Of a stretch of DNA of 64,000 nt, positions 23,730-35,490 are shown in pieces. Position numbers and translations under genes: made by a program. Position 1 is the first letter of the stretch, and each line of letters starts with the position of its first letter. Source of the DNA: Beta vulgaris subsp. vulgaris (Eukaryota > Streptophyta > Magnoliopsida > Caryophyllales > Amaranthaceae). The notes under the pieces are model-generated. The model searched no databases. It saw nothing but the letters and a program-made list of their open reading frames with translations, and was not told the DNA's origin. The stretch covers positions 1,743,283 through 1,807,282 of the forward strand of contig NC_079205.1 of NCBI RefSeq assembly GCF_026745355.1. The letters are read 5' to 3'.

Positions 23730-24409
23730 TGTTAGTAATTCCTGCCTAATGTTGTCACCATGGAGATGGTAACATATATGTAAGACTCTGTAAATTTATA
23801 AAATATACTATGAAATAATCTAATGCTATAATTATCATATTAGACTGTAATGTATGCCTTGATGTTTCGTGGCCAAGGAGAAAGGAGAGGAAGAACTTTG
23901 AAGCTTCGCACAACACAACCCGGATCACCAAAGTACGAGCCTGGCCTCGGGGTACAACCCGGGTGGGCGGTACGGTGCATCAGCCCGGGCAAGCCAGTCA
24001 TGCCTCGAAAAGCCTGCACCGGGCGGGCGGCTATGGAGCCCGAGCGCCCGGACGAGCAGCTTGTCCAGTTTCGCGTTTTTCGAGATTTAATCCGGATTTT
24101 TCGGATTTCTTTGTTTTGGGTTTTAGGCGATTTTGTAAACTTTAGGAGGTCATATATAGGGCATCCTAAAGTCATTTAGAAACCTAAGATTCAAATTAGC
24201 CACAAAATATAACACACTCTCTCTCCTCTCTCTCTCTCTCTTTCTCCATTGCAATTACTCCATTAGAGAGGCTAAAGAAAACTCCAAGGTTCTTGCTTGT
24301 GGATGTAGGTCAAGATTGACTGAACCACGTTAAATCTTTGTCTCTCTTTATTGCTTATTTTTTTCATTTAAAGTTTACAACTTTGCATTTATTGTTGAAC
24401 TTAAACTTA
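23730..24409 (+). mobile_element. LTR remnant with upstream polypurine tract
   Basis: TGTTAGTAATTCC follows directly after AAGGGTGGGGAC, a polypurine tract, as at the internal/3'-LTR junction of an LTR retrotransposon. The LTR contains a GC-rich stretch (23870-24070), a CT microsatellite (24215-24245) and a typical transcribed R/U5-like tail (GTTAAATCTTTGTCTCTC). The right border is unclear because two MITEs interrupt the sequence from 24410. Overlapping frames on both strands here are compositional. Confidence 0.5.
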
Positions 24410-24788
24410 GGCTATGTTCAGTTCACCTTATTTTTGCTTATTTTAGATCTAATCAGATCAGATCAGATCAGATCAAAAAAATAAGTTCAGATCTGATCAG
24501 TTCAGATCATATTAGATCATGCTTATATTTAAAAATCATTATTATTATTATTATTAAATATCTTTCATTATATATTAGTAAAAATTATAATAATTGAATA
24601 TTAATAAAGTACTCATTGAGACGAATCAAACAAGACCCCACGTGACTATATTTTTTCTTATATATTGAGAAAAATCTAAAAGATAAGATCTTGTAAATCA
24701 GATCAGATCAGAAAAAATAAGTTTAGATCAGATCAGGTCAGATCAGATAAGTTCAGATCAGAAAATTTCAGGTGAAATAAACATAGTC
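24410..24788. mobile_element. Tourist-like MITE with GATCA pentamer arrays (copy 1)
   Basis: Termini GGCTATGTTCAGTTCACC and (inverted) GACTATGTTTATTTCACC, flanked by TTA on both sides (24407-24409, 24789-24791). A 3-bp TWA duplication indicates PIF/Harbinger (Tourist) ancestry. Both subterminal regions are arrays of AGATC/GATCA pentamers. The core carries TAAAGTACTCATTGAGACG and CAAACAAGACCCCA, which is also found in Stowaway-ended elements. Confidence 0.8.
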
Positions 24789-24806
24789 TTAACTAGCAAA
24801 TCCTAA

Positions 24807-26041
24807 GGCTATGTTTAGTTCACCTGAAATTTTCTGATCTGAACTTATCTGATCTGATTTGATCTGATCTGAACTTATTTTTTTTGATCTGATCTGATCT
24901 GAACTTATTTTTTCTGATCTGATCTGATCTGATCTGATCTGATTTACAAGATCTTATCTTTTATAAAATATATTATTACTATTATATTATTACTTTGTAA
25001 ATTATCATTATTATGCAATACATTATAAGATCTTCTTTATAGTATTACTATTATTATCATTTTATTTCTACTACAACTTTTACACAACTTTTATTATTAA
25101 TAATAATAATTATTGTTATCATTATTATAAGAGCAACAATAATAATTATAATCATAATTATTATTATTAATACTAAAATAATTATATAACTCAAGTCATC
25201 AATTTATAAGAGCACTTATACAATGTTTTACACTTTCCCTTAAAAAAAAATGTTTCACACTTGAGAAGTCGGCAAACTCAACTCTTTTTTTCCATATAAA
25301 ATAAAATAAGATATGCAAACAATTATGACTTGAGCAAAAAAGAAATAAAAATCGTGCAACTTCAAATAGCTAGAGAGATTTGGAATTCGGTAGGAAGAGG
25401 TATACCGAATCTAAATTTATAATTTGTATCTCACACTTAGCTTATTTTGAAATGTAATCCGAACTTAGTAGTTTCGTTGTCATGAATTTGAGATATCATA
25501 TTTTATATTTTCTTATTCTTGCGCCAATCTTATGTTCTTAACACGTGGCTTTTAATTTTCTATTATTTAATAACAACAAAATAACTTAATATAATGATAA
25601 CAATGACATTTATAATGGTAACACCAGGATTAACAATAATTACCAATATTAACAATTAATAAATACAACAACAACAACAATAATAATAATACTTTTGAAC
25701 AAATGTACTAGTAAATAATAATACTCCCTTTGTATTTTTTTTATCTTTCTCACTTAGAATCTTGACACTAGTCACAATTAGAGAGATCTTTTAGATTTTT
25801 CTCAATATATAGAAAAAATATAGTCATGTGGGGTCTTGTTTGATTCGTCTCAATAAGTACTTTATTAATATTCAATTATTATAATTTTTACTAATATGTA
25901 ATGAAAGATATTTAATAATAATGAGTTTTTAAATATAAGCATGATCTGATCTGAACTTATTTTTCTGATCTGAACTTATTTTTTCTGATCTGATCTGATT
26001 AGATCTGAAATAAGCAAAAATAAGGTGAACTGAACATAGCC
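24807..26041. mobile_element. Tourist-like MITE with TGATC arrays (copy 2, long form)
   Basis: Same family as 24410-24788 but inverted, with TAA on both sides (24804-24806, 26042-26044) and 1235 bp long. Relative to copy 1 it has ~830 extra bp between two ATCTTTTA words (24956-24963 and 25786-25793). The extra segment is AT-rich with ATT/AAC microsatellites and ends in a Stowaway-like start (CTCCCTTTGTATTTTTTTTA, 25724). Confidence 0.8.
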
Positions 26042-26551
26042 TAAGTTCTAAAGATTGCATTTATTGCTAACATAGACTTTAGAGCATATTCGTGATCAGA
26101 AAAGATCTCGATATCGTGTTTAGCTTATAATAAAATAAGGGAGGTGGGTTGGAGTATTATCTTTAATGCCCAATTCGTTGTGCACATGGCCAGCACTTAA
26201 GGCATGTCTTTCCCCATCTTTCTTAATGTTTTATAGTACAGCTAATCTTTTTCTTTTAATAAAAAACATACTAATTATTGAAGAAATACCTTTTAGAACA
26301 TTGAATATGGGGTGGGATTCCATGTAGCTGCAACGTGAAGTCAAAACAAAATGTTTCAATTAGATAGATAGATAGCTCCAATCAATTTTCCGGTAATTGA
26401 GAGAACTTGTTAAAAAAATGAAGAAAGGTACGTCAAAGTTGCACAAAATCTACTCTTTGTGCAACTTTTGAATATTTTTATTGTGAGATTTATATGTTAT
26501 CGTATTGTAAAATTCTTCATAATGACTAATAATTTTGTTATTAATGTATAG
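26042..26551. other. Spacer before an exon-like segment
   Basis: No gene seen; AT-rich with a short TAGA microsatellite near 26357. Confidence 0.4.
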
Positions 26552-26797
26552 GATTATTCCAAAGTAAGAAGAAAGAAAGTGAGCAAAAAAGAGTATACAG
26601 TTTTGGTAGTTGTCTAGGAAGGCTGAAGCAAAAGGATCTACATCTACTGGAAGATGAGTCAAAAAAGACGCATAAACATGAGCAGCAGATCATTGATCAA
26701 GCTCAAGTTCGAGTCGAGCAATCAAAGTTCGCCATTGATACACCACCGGTACTGATTCAAGCCTCGTCTTTGGCGACTGCTGAACAAGAAAACCCAG
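26552..26797 (+). pseudogene. Exon-like segment, possible transposase fragment
   Basis: An acceptor-like ATAG (26551) and a donor CAG|GTA (26797/26798) bracket 246 bp that stay open in one frame with coding-like composition. It reads ...KKKESEQKRVYSFGSCLGRLKQ... then a Gln/Lys-rich stretch to TAEQENP. The K(R)VY.FGS pattern recalls proteins encoded by plant CACTA/Ptta elements, but I cannot confirm it. No partner exons were found, so it is probably an orphan exon of a decayed element. Confidence 0.35.
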
Positions 26798-27064
26798 GTA
26801 CACTTATCCTTGTTATGAGCTTGTACTATTTGTGTGAGATCATTTTTACAAGAGATAATTTGCATTTTCTAATCAATAGTTGTTGGAAATTAGTAAAGAT
26901 CTAGAAAATCTTGTAATAATCTATGTTAATTCATGTGACGATTATCTTAGTTCAAAACTTAGAAGAATCTGGTAGAGAATATATATGTAAATATTCTCTA
27001 GTTTTCGTAAAGATTGTATTATTGCGTAATTATGTTAAGCTAAATTATGTAAATACTTATATAG

Positions 27065-27386
27065 TGTTGAAATAAGAAGGATAAAAACTCTAGCAGCAGA
27101 AGGAAGCTTAAAACAATAGAAAACTACTTATTGGGTACTTTTTCATTGAATAAAAATGACAACAAACTTGCCTATTATATAGGCTACATACTAAGCAATG
27201 CAACACTAATTAATTCTTAAAAATAAGCAACTATGTAACTAAGATATTAGTGATAGTAGTTCACTACTTGCTTAACACCACCCACTACTAATCAACAAAC
27301 TAGAAGAAAATTATCAACTAATCCTAACTTCTAGGAATCCATAAACAATACTAACAGAAAATTAACTTTGAAAGAATAGCTCAACA
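27065..27386 (-). repeat. 3' LTR of the 1.9-kb element
   Basis: Direct repeat of 28642-28964. The polypurine tract GAAAGAAGGGC lies just inside it on the minus strand. Confidence 0.88.
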
Positions 27387-28641
27387 CACGCCCTTCTTTC
27401 AATGTTTGGAAGTTCAACACTTGGCCTTTTCATCTTGCCAAAAACTCTAATACTGCCAACAATACTTAAGAAGCACAACAATGTTAACACTTAGACGTTA
27501 ACCATGGAAGAGTTTGCTTACTTCCACAAAGACATTTGCCAATATTTGGCACAAATGCTACACACACACTGCCACGCCCACTATATTAACATGAACATAG
27601 TTTAGAAGAGCTTGCTCTCTTCTTCTTCAACCTTTTGAGCAAAGTTTCTTTTTGTTCACCTTGCTCATCTCTTTGTTTATCCCAGCACTTAGCTTCAACA
27701 TGTCCATACCTATTGCAATAGTAGCATTCAATGCTACTCTTTGACTGACGTTGATCTACACCTCGACCACCTTGTCCTCTTGCATAACCACGACCACGGA
27801 AACCGCCTATACCATGACTACGATCTCCACCATTTTCATCAGATTTCACTTCAAGAACTTTTCTTGCACATGAAAAGCCTTTTCTACTCTTTATTCATAA
27901 GATCTTGAAATTCTATCTTCATGCGCTAAAAGGGATCTATCCCATTAACTCATCAAACCCATAAGAGGACATATCTTTGGACTCCTCTATTGCAGCAACC
28001 ACATGAGTAAATTTATTAGTTAGACTCCTTAACACTTTAAGCACAAAGGTGGAGTCACTAATAACTTCACCAAACGACCTCATTTAATTCACTATGCTAG
28101 ACACCCTTGACAAATACTCTTGCACCGATTCTTTCTTTTCCATAGAAAGAGAGTCAAAATTATCACGTAAAGTTTGCAACTTAACAGAAATTACCTTATT
28201 GTCACTCTTATACTCCTTCTTCAATATGTCCTATGCTTGTTTGGATGACAACACAGCCGAAATTCGAGGAAAAATGTCATCATCCAATGCGGATTGGATG
28301 AGGAACAAAGCTTTTGCATCCAGTTTTCGATTCTCACGTAACTTTTTATCGAGTGCCTCTGGTGGCTCCTGTGGTTTGTCATACCTGCCCTCAACAATAT
28401 CCCATAACTCTTGGGATCTAAACAAATTTTGACTTTTGATGCTCCAAATATGGTATTTTTCCCCTTTGAAAATTGGAACAGTAGGTCGTTGAGATGAATA
28501 ATTCACACTAGTATTCGCCATAATGTCCCTTACTGTGTTTACACCCAAGGTTCTTTCTCATACATACGCTACTAAAAAAAACACTTAAGAGCTTTTTTTT
28601 CTAGAACAAGAATGGATCAAAACCCGAAACTCTTGATATCA

Positions 28642-28964
28642 TGTTAAAATAAGGAGGATAAAAACTATAGCAGCAGAAGGAAGCTTAAAACAATAGAAAA
28701 CTACTCATTGGATACTTTTTCATTGAATAAAAATGACAGCAAACTTGCCTATTATATAGGCTACATCCTAAGCAATGTAACATTAATTAATTCCTAAAAA
28801 TAAGCAACTAAGTAACTAGGATAGTGGTGATAGTGGTCCACTACTTACTTAAAACCACCCACCACTAATCAACAAACTAGATTATAATTATCAACTAATC
28901 CTAACTTCTAGGAAACCCATAAACAATACTAACGGAAATTTAACTTTGAAAGAATATCTCAACA
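28642..28964 (-). repeat. 5' LTR of the 1.9-kb element
   Basis: Direct repeat of 27065-27386, next to the PBS-like TGATATCAAGAGTTTC on the minus strand. Confidence 0.88.
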
Positions 28965-29090
28965 TATAGATTGATTTAAGGAAAAAATGCATCAAATAAG
29001 TTAATCTTTGGATGGTATTTCTAAAATAAGTCAAACGTTTGATTATTTGAGCAAGCTAAGTTATCTTTTTAATTAGCATGATCAACTGTT

Positions 29091-30006
29091 AGGAAAATTT
29101 ATCAGATTCCACCTTTTATAACCACTTTTTTGTGATAAACCACCTTTTAAAAATATTTGGGCACACTGCCACCTTTATGGTTCTTTTTTTGGTTGGAAGC
29201 CACCACTTGCCGAAATTGAAGCATTAACCCCATTATCAACATCATTCCTTTCTCCATCTCTTCTTCCTCATTTCTTTGTCACTTCATTTTGGCGTCCCAA
29301 CACCTACAATGCCCACCCCTTACCGTCATTGCACACCACCACCGACCACCCATCCACAATTCATCAACCATATGCATCACATAACAAGTGCCAGCGCCCA
29401 CTTCCACTCAGTCTTCACTATTGCATTCCCCCCTCTCTCCTCATTTCTCCATTAATGGTGCGTGCACATTCGATCATTTAACCTTCACCATCGTTACTCC
29501 ACCGAATTGCAAAAATCCCTCCACCTACTGCGTTCTCATCTCTCTCCTCTCCTCTTCTTCTTTTTCCAGGAAACTCCTCTACTCTTTTGTCACTACATTT
29601 TTGTTGTTAATAGCGAAAAATTTCGTTCAACATCTGAAGTGTAAGAAAAACGAAGGACCAAGAGAAGGAGAGAAAAAGGACGATAATGGCAGGTAGCCAA
29701 AGAGAGGATGGAGGAGCAGGGGCATGTTACGGTGGCAGTGGTGGTGTGGAGGGGTAAGAATTAATGGATGAAGAAGAGAGGAAGAAGTGAGAAGAACTGA
29801 AGAAGGAAGAAATGGGGGTTTGCTGACCTCACGTGCAACATACGTGTTGGTCAATGCCGAAAATTTGAGGTCAACCAACAGATTCTGGCAAGTGGTGGCT
29901 TCAAACAAAAAAAGGAAGAAAAAAGGTGGTTGCATGCTCACTTTTTTTAAAAGGTGGTTTCTCACAAAAAAGTGGTTATAAAAGGTGGTTTGTGAAAAAA
30001 TTTCCT
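29091..30006. mobile_element. Long-TIR (Mutator-like?) non-autonomous element
   Basis: The first ~58 bp (AGGAAAATTT...AACCACCTTTT) reappear inverted at the right end (AAAAGGTGGTTTCTCAC...TTTCCT) at about 85% identity, including CCACCTTTTATAACCACTTT. The interior is pyrimidine-rich on the left (29220-29600) and purine-rich on the right (29640-29830). Target duplication was not resolved. Short reading frames inside are compositional. Confidence 0.65.
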
Positions 30007-30499
30007 AACTTTTATTAAGTTAGATGACTGTTTACTGGTTTGACCGGTAATTGAATCTTTTAGCTGCATGTATGACCTTACCCAAGCCGACTTTTAACCC
30101 CACTCTCTCTCCCTCCCTCCTGCCATTAACTCAAACATTAAAATCTTGCTCCCTCATCCTTTGCTTTCGATCCACTTTCTCTCCCTCTTCCACTACCATT
30201 ACATTATCTCGTTCCCCCGGTCCAAACTCCAAAGCATAAGGAGTAGTGACGGAATCCACGGTTTCATCAAAGTAAATCCCATCACAAATCCTTTGCAAAT
30301 GCTGAAAATCAAGCTCAACAACCAACACACGAAACCTCATTAGAACCGCATTACAACTAGCCATAACCATATTAACCCTAGAAACCCTAATACTTAAAGG
30401 GTCCGATGACTCGAAAAAGGGTGTCTCCCTAAAATGAGTTGGATCTCAATAGTGAAAGGAATAGCAGGAGAAGATGGGTCGAATAAAAAGCGTTTGAGA

Positions 30500-33400
30500 T
30501 AAATAAATTGACCCAATTGAATTCAGTTGGAGATGATGAGATTGATGTCACGATCAGAGAGAAACGTAGGTGGAAAAATGTTAGAGAGAGAAAATACGGA
30601 GGGAAAGAGAGAGTAACTCCTCAAATAATAAATGTGCCACCACAAATCACCCTCACGACCCCCAAAGCTCTAGCCATTGCGACCCCACCCCACCAACATC
30701 CACCCATGTTCAACCCCTACCGCTAGCCCCTCCCCCCCATTACCCCTGTTCATCCTATGCCCTTACTTTGACAAAGTGCTAGTTCTACCACTCAAAAAGA
30801 CCTAGCAGCCATCTCTGGCTACATCCCCTCGTCCGACCACCCTTTATCCTTAGCAGTATCCCCCCACCTATCCTTGGGTCCCACTACCTTCGTGCCTATA
30901 CCCAAAGACTTATATGAGCACTTAAGTGAACCATGGTAGCTCGCTGTAATTTGTAAAACTATAAGGAAGTCCTTCTCAAAGAAATTCCTAAAAAGTCAGA
31001 TAAGCAAGTTGTGGGCTATAAATCCAACGGAAGATCTCATAGCGATAGGGAAAGGCTTTTATGCTCTAAAGTGCTCCTCACAAGAAAGATAAAAAATTCT
31101 TGCGGATGGGCCATGGTTTATCCAAGGTACTCATCTTTGGGTGCAACGGTGTGTGCCAGGCTTCAAGCCGTCCCAGGCGAAATTCAACACCGAAGTTGTA
31201 TGGGTCAGCCTACCTCAACTTCCATTATAATTCTATAGGAAAGAAATCTTAACAAGTATTGTTAATGATATCGGTGAAACTATTACGATTGGCATCCATA
31301 CCTTACAGGGAGATAAAAGACGTTTTACAAAGCTTGGGATTCTGGTAAAGGAAAACACAAGCCCTCCCTTTGGAGTGTGGTTAGGAAAATGTTTCCAAAA
31401 CTTGGAATATCTAGAGGGTTTGTTGTGTTGCGGAAAATGTAAAAAATTTGGCCACTCAGGGTAAAAGTGCTCGAAAAGGGTGACCAATGGACCAGATAAA
31501 GATTCGTCCAAACCGAAAGGAAACGACTCAGAAGCATGGAGTCATGTACGTTATTGCCGGAAAGTAACTGAGGAAGAGAATTATGAAGGGGAACTGTCCT
31601 TGAAAAAAAGTCAAAAAAGGGTTAACATTTCACAAAAAAGACCTAAAAGTAGATGGATCCTAGAGAAGATGTTGGTAAAAGAAAGTGGCGAAGTTAGCGG
31701 CGAAGTTACTGTGCAATCAAAAAATCCTCCAAACCTGTCCAATCCTAGGTTACCCCCTCCAATCTCACCTCAGAATAAATACCGTTTAATGTGTCAAATG
31801 ATGGCCAAATTGCTTCCAAAGAAGATTGTGCAAAAGTTTTTCCCTCTCCCAAGCCGTAGTGTGGCACAATGGAGCTCTCCATCCAAAGAACTCAAAAACT
31901 CCTCCCCAAAACACCAACAAGAACCCTAGTTCAGATAAACATTCTTGCTCGCCTCATTAAAAAAACATTCCCCCCCCCCCAAAACTCAAACACAACCCAA
32001 GAAAACCTGGTTCGCTCCCCCGAAATGGAGGAAGCCTCAAAAGTGATCCCACCCTAACCTCCACTACTATCGCCCTAATCATCCCCGTCCCCATCTCCTC
32101 CGAGGATAATTTTGATGACACCTCTAGACCCATTATCACTTCTTCGACCTACCCTCCTGCTAAAACCCGAGACGTCACCTTTGATTGTTGATTATCTAAT
32201 AAGAGAGAGCAAAGAGATCAACACGATTTCCTTAACCAAGGTGAACCAATTGATCCTATATCTAGAAAAGAAGGAAGGATATTATAAAGAAGTTGGAAAT
32301 GTATGTCTCGGGGGAAGCGAATTTTATCCTGCTCACCTCCCCCAATTCAATAACGTGGTACTGCTCTCCACTAGTACCCAAACTACTGCTAGAGGGGATC
32401 CTCCACCGAGGGGAAGAAGCATACTCAAACGATAGACAACTCTTACACCTATTCGGGCCGTGGCTGGATCCCACCCCACTGCTATCTCATTGGAGACCTC
32501 AACTAAAAGTCCGATTCAATCGGGTCACGACCAAGACTCTAAGTTCCTCCAATGCTCTGGCTGTAGCAACCATTCTACCAATGATGAAATAACTGACCAT
32601 CTCGGCAGAATGGGAAGAGGACAAATGATGAAATGGACCAAGGGGGCGTAATCGAACTCAATCCAATAAGAGATCTGTGGATTTGACCGGAAACTCGAGA
32701 ACGAGTGTTACCCTGGAAATCCAAAGATTCGGAGGTGTTTCGCAACCTAAAGCGCAAGCGCCACTTTCCCTTTGATATGTCAGTCATTCTCTGGAATACT
32801 AGAGGCATTGGAAGGGTGAGTTTTAAACCAAACCTTCGCCTCTTGGTCATTAATTATCACCCGGACATTGTTATTTTCATTGAAACTTGGGTTAGTTAGA
32901 GAAACACTAAGATTGTTCAGAAAGACCTCCCATTTGACTCGTCCTATTTTGTGGAACCGGTGGGTTTCGCTAGAGGAATATTGCTCCTCTGGAATGCTCA
33001 ACGAGTGAACATGAACATCTAGGGGAACATAGGCAGGGGCTGCATGCGCTAGTGAAGGTAATATCCTGTAAAACCCCCTTTGTTCTTTCTTCAATATATG
33101 CAAGCCCAAAATTCCAAATTAGGAAAAACTATGGGAGGATTTGAAAATTTTTCGAAAAATTTGAACCTCCCATGGCTCGTCCTAGGAGACTTTAATGAGG
33201 TGACAACCGAAATCGAAAAGTTTGGGGGTCGCTGTATTAATCAAAGAAGAGTGAACTTGTTTATAAACACTATGAATAATTTTTCGAGCCCATGTGGATG
33301 AAGGACCCGAGTTTTAATAATATATGGTAAATAATGCTTGGAATATGCATGGTATGTGCGGTGGAGATCAGATTGCGAAATGCTGAAAACCACCTTAGCG

Positions 33401-33680
33401 AGTGAAACTCTCATACCTTGATTGTTGTTGGTGGAATTTGAGAGGAGAGAGAATTTGATAAAGTGGGAAGCAAGACTTCTAATGACCGGAAGAAGAGTAG
33501 GGCGATGTTCCCCAGTGGGTTTGATGTTTGTGTTCATAAATTGGAGGAGTTTTATTAGGAGGATTTATGGGTTTAAGGACGCCATTGTTGAGTGTTTGAA
33601 GGTAAAAGAGTTTTTCGAGGAGGAAGAAGAAAATAGAGGCTTTTCGAGATCCGGGGTTAATTGTTTTTTTTGGAGGTAAC
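30500..33680 (+). pseudogene. Decayed LINE: ORF1 and endonuclease part of ORF2
   Basis: Order of recognisable pieces: a DUF4283-like region at ~30950-31215 (LWAINPTEDLIAIGKGFYA, DGPWFIQGTHLWVQ in different frames or with stops); a CCHC-type knuckle at ~31423-31460 (CGKCKKFGHSG followed by a stop); then an AP-endonuclease start at 32777 (MSVILWNTRGIG, HPDIVIFIETWVS) and LVLGDFNEV at ~33178. Several stops and frameshifts interrupt it. Reverse transcriptase is absent and the 3' end is missing, so it is a truncated L1-type element. The 5' limit is uncertain and could reach ~30060. Confidence 0.75.
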
Positions 33681-33955
33681 CATAGTGAAAGTGAAATAGT
33701 CAATGTGATATCAATAATTAACCTGTTTTTTTTATGGAAAAATCAACAATTAACTTGTTATTACCTATTGTTGTAGGTAAGATATGCATATAGCTTAATA
33801 AAAGTTAATATAGATACAATGATGATTTATTCAGAAATAATCCAAAAGATGACTTAATTTAAAAATACCATGCAAACGTTAACTTATTTGAGATAATTTT
33901 TCCTCGATGTAATGAAAACATCCCAGTAAGGGACAATTATGTTGTGGGTCCAGCC

Positions 33956-34936
33956 TAGAGCTGTCAAAAAATGACCTGATCTGATAACCCGACCTGAACC
34001 TGTAATGACCTGTAACTGACTTGCACCTGAAATTTTGGCAAAACAGGTCACCTGAAACCTGACCTGTACCCGACCTGATAATAACTGATACCTGCTCTTG
34101 ACCCGATACTCTTTTACCTGAACCTGAACCGATACCTGCCCAAAAAAGACCGATAACTGAAATGACCCGACCTGACAATGATATGAACCCGATTCGACAC
34201 CTGACCCGATTAGAACCTGAAACTGATTATAACTCGACATAACTTGTCATTAACCCGACCTGTTGCGACCCGTTACCTGATTTGACTAGACCTGTTGTGA
34301 ACCGGTACATTATTTTACGTGACTTGGTTCTAATGTTACCCGATTTTACCCGACTTGTTGATTGTTGATAACTCGACTTGTCTTTGATTTCACGACATAG
34401 TAACATAAATCATAAACTAACACTACTATAAAAAGGCATATAACTAGATGAACTATTCAAGCATTGATTTTCAATGAAATCTTAAATAATGATACAAATT
34501 AAGCAACGCCAGACAAAAGTCATGACCTGATCCATACTCGAAGCGACCCGAAAGTGACTGAAACCAAGTATGGTATACCCGATAACTACCAACCTGAACC
34601 CGACTCGAACTGACCCAAACCGCTATTGTCCTCACCTGATAAGTATCCGACCCATGCATGACTGAACCTGAAAGCACCTGCTACAAACCTGCTATAAACC
34701 CGACCCGACACCACATAATCACGAAAGATGACCTGTCCCGAAATTGACCGCGCCGAACCTGACCGAACCCGAAAGAAGAAATGAACCGAGACAGACCTGA
34801 CCGAATTATGACCGTTCTCGACCTGCACCCGACCTGTTTGATTTAATGACCTGACACGGCGACCTGACCGAACATGACCTGAAACCTGAGATGACCCGAC
34901 CTGAACCCGATTCGAGTAACTGAATTGACAGCTCTA
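33956..34936. mobile_element. hAT-like MITE with 8-bp TSD and CCTGA-rich interior
   Basis: TAGAGCTGTCAA at the left and TTGACAGCTCTA at the right are perfect 12-bp TIRs, flanked by GTCCAGCC on both sides (33948-33955, 34937-34944). The 8-bp duplication points to hAT. The 981-bp interior is mostly variants of CCTGAACCCGA / GACCTG. No transposase. Confidence 0.9.
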
Positions 34937-35490
34937 GTCCAGCCCACTTGTTGCACAAATAAGTCCTTCATCTTGTGTTTTAAGTGAATATCCAAATTTT
35001 CACTTATTGGATTTGGCCCAAATGTTATGGATTATGTTTGTAGTTTTTCATGATTTATCTCTCATATTTCACTTAAAAATATTGATGGTAAAAGATGTAC
35101 ATTAAAGATCCGGAAACATTTTTGGTAGAATGAGCTTACTGTTACTCTGTTCGATATATTAGAAAAAACACAAACGAGTTGACTCTTAGCTATTGAATGA
35201 CAAATAGCGCCATGTTTTGGGTAAAAGAGCTAAAAGCTAATGAGAAAAGTTAATGGGAATTAGGATTGATCTTTTCATAATTTCATTATGACTGAGAAGT
35301 AGTAATATTCGAAAATAACAACCATCATTGGTACAATTAATAATTTCTATGTTGATCCATACTTACTTTTTTTTTTTTGAGGGGTGATCCATGCTCACAT
35401 TGATTTAATCATACAGTGCTCTCCTTAATTGCTAGTTTATTTGAATCTGTTTTTTTTTTTTGTTTAAAAGAGATTATTTTTCGCTCACAG
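34937..35490. other. Region upstream of the NB-LRR exon
   Basis: AT-rich. It ends with a T-rich tract and TCGCTCACAG (35481-35490), a good splice acceptor. An upstream coding exon for the NB-LRR gene is expected but not identified. Confidence 0.45.

Larger units (their letters stand above)
27065..28964 (-). mobile_element. Short gag-only Copia-like LTR element with TSD
   Basis: Complete 1.9-kb element on the minus strand: 5' LTR 28642-28964, 3' LTR 27065-27386 (322-323 bp, roughly 92% identical by eye, each TGTT...AACA), and TATAG on both outer flanks (27060-27064, 28965-28969). A PBS-like TGATATCAAGAGTTTC follows the 5' LTR. Internally there are only gag pieces: an N-terminal copia-type Gag region (28548-28231, VPIFKGEKYHIWSIKSQNLF) and a CCHC knuckle (27849-27586, CYYCNRYGHVEAKC). 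No protease, integrase or reverse transcriptase is left, so it is non-autonomous. Confidence 0.88.

Noticed and set aside
23840..24179. Overlapping ~110-residue frames on opposite strands in GC-rich DNA
   Set aside because: They lie inside an LTR next to a polypurine tract. Stop-poor composition explains them and no domain is visible.
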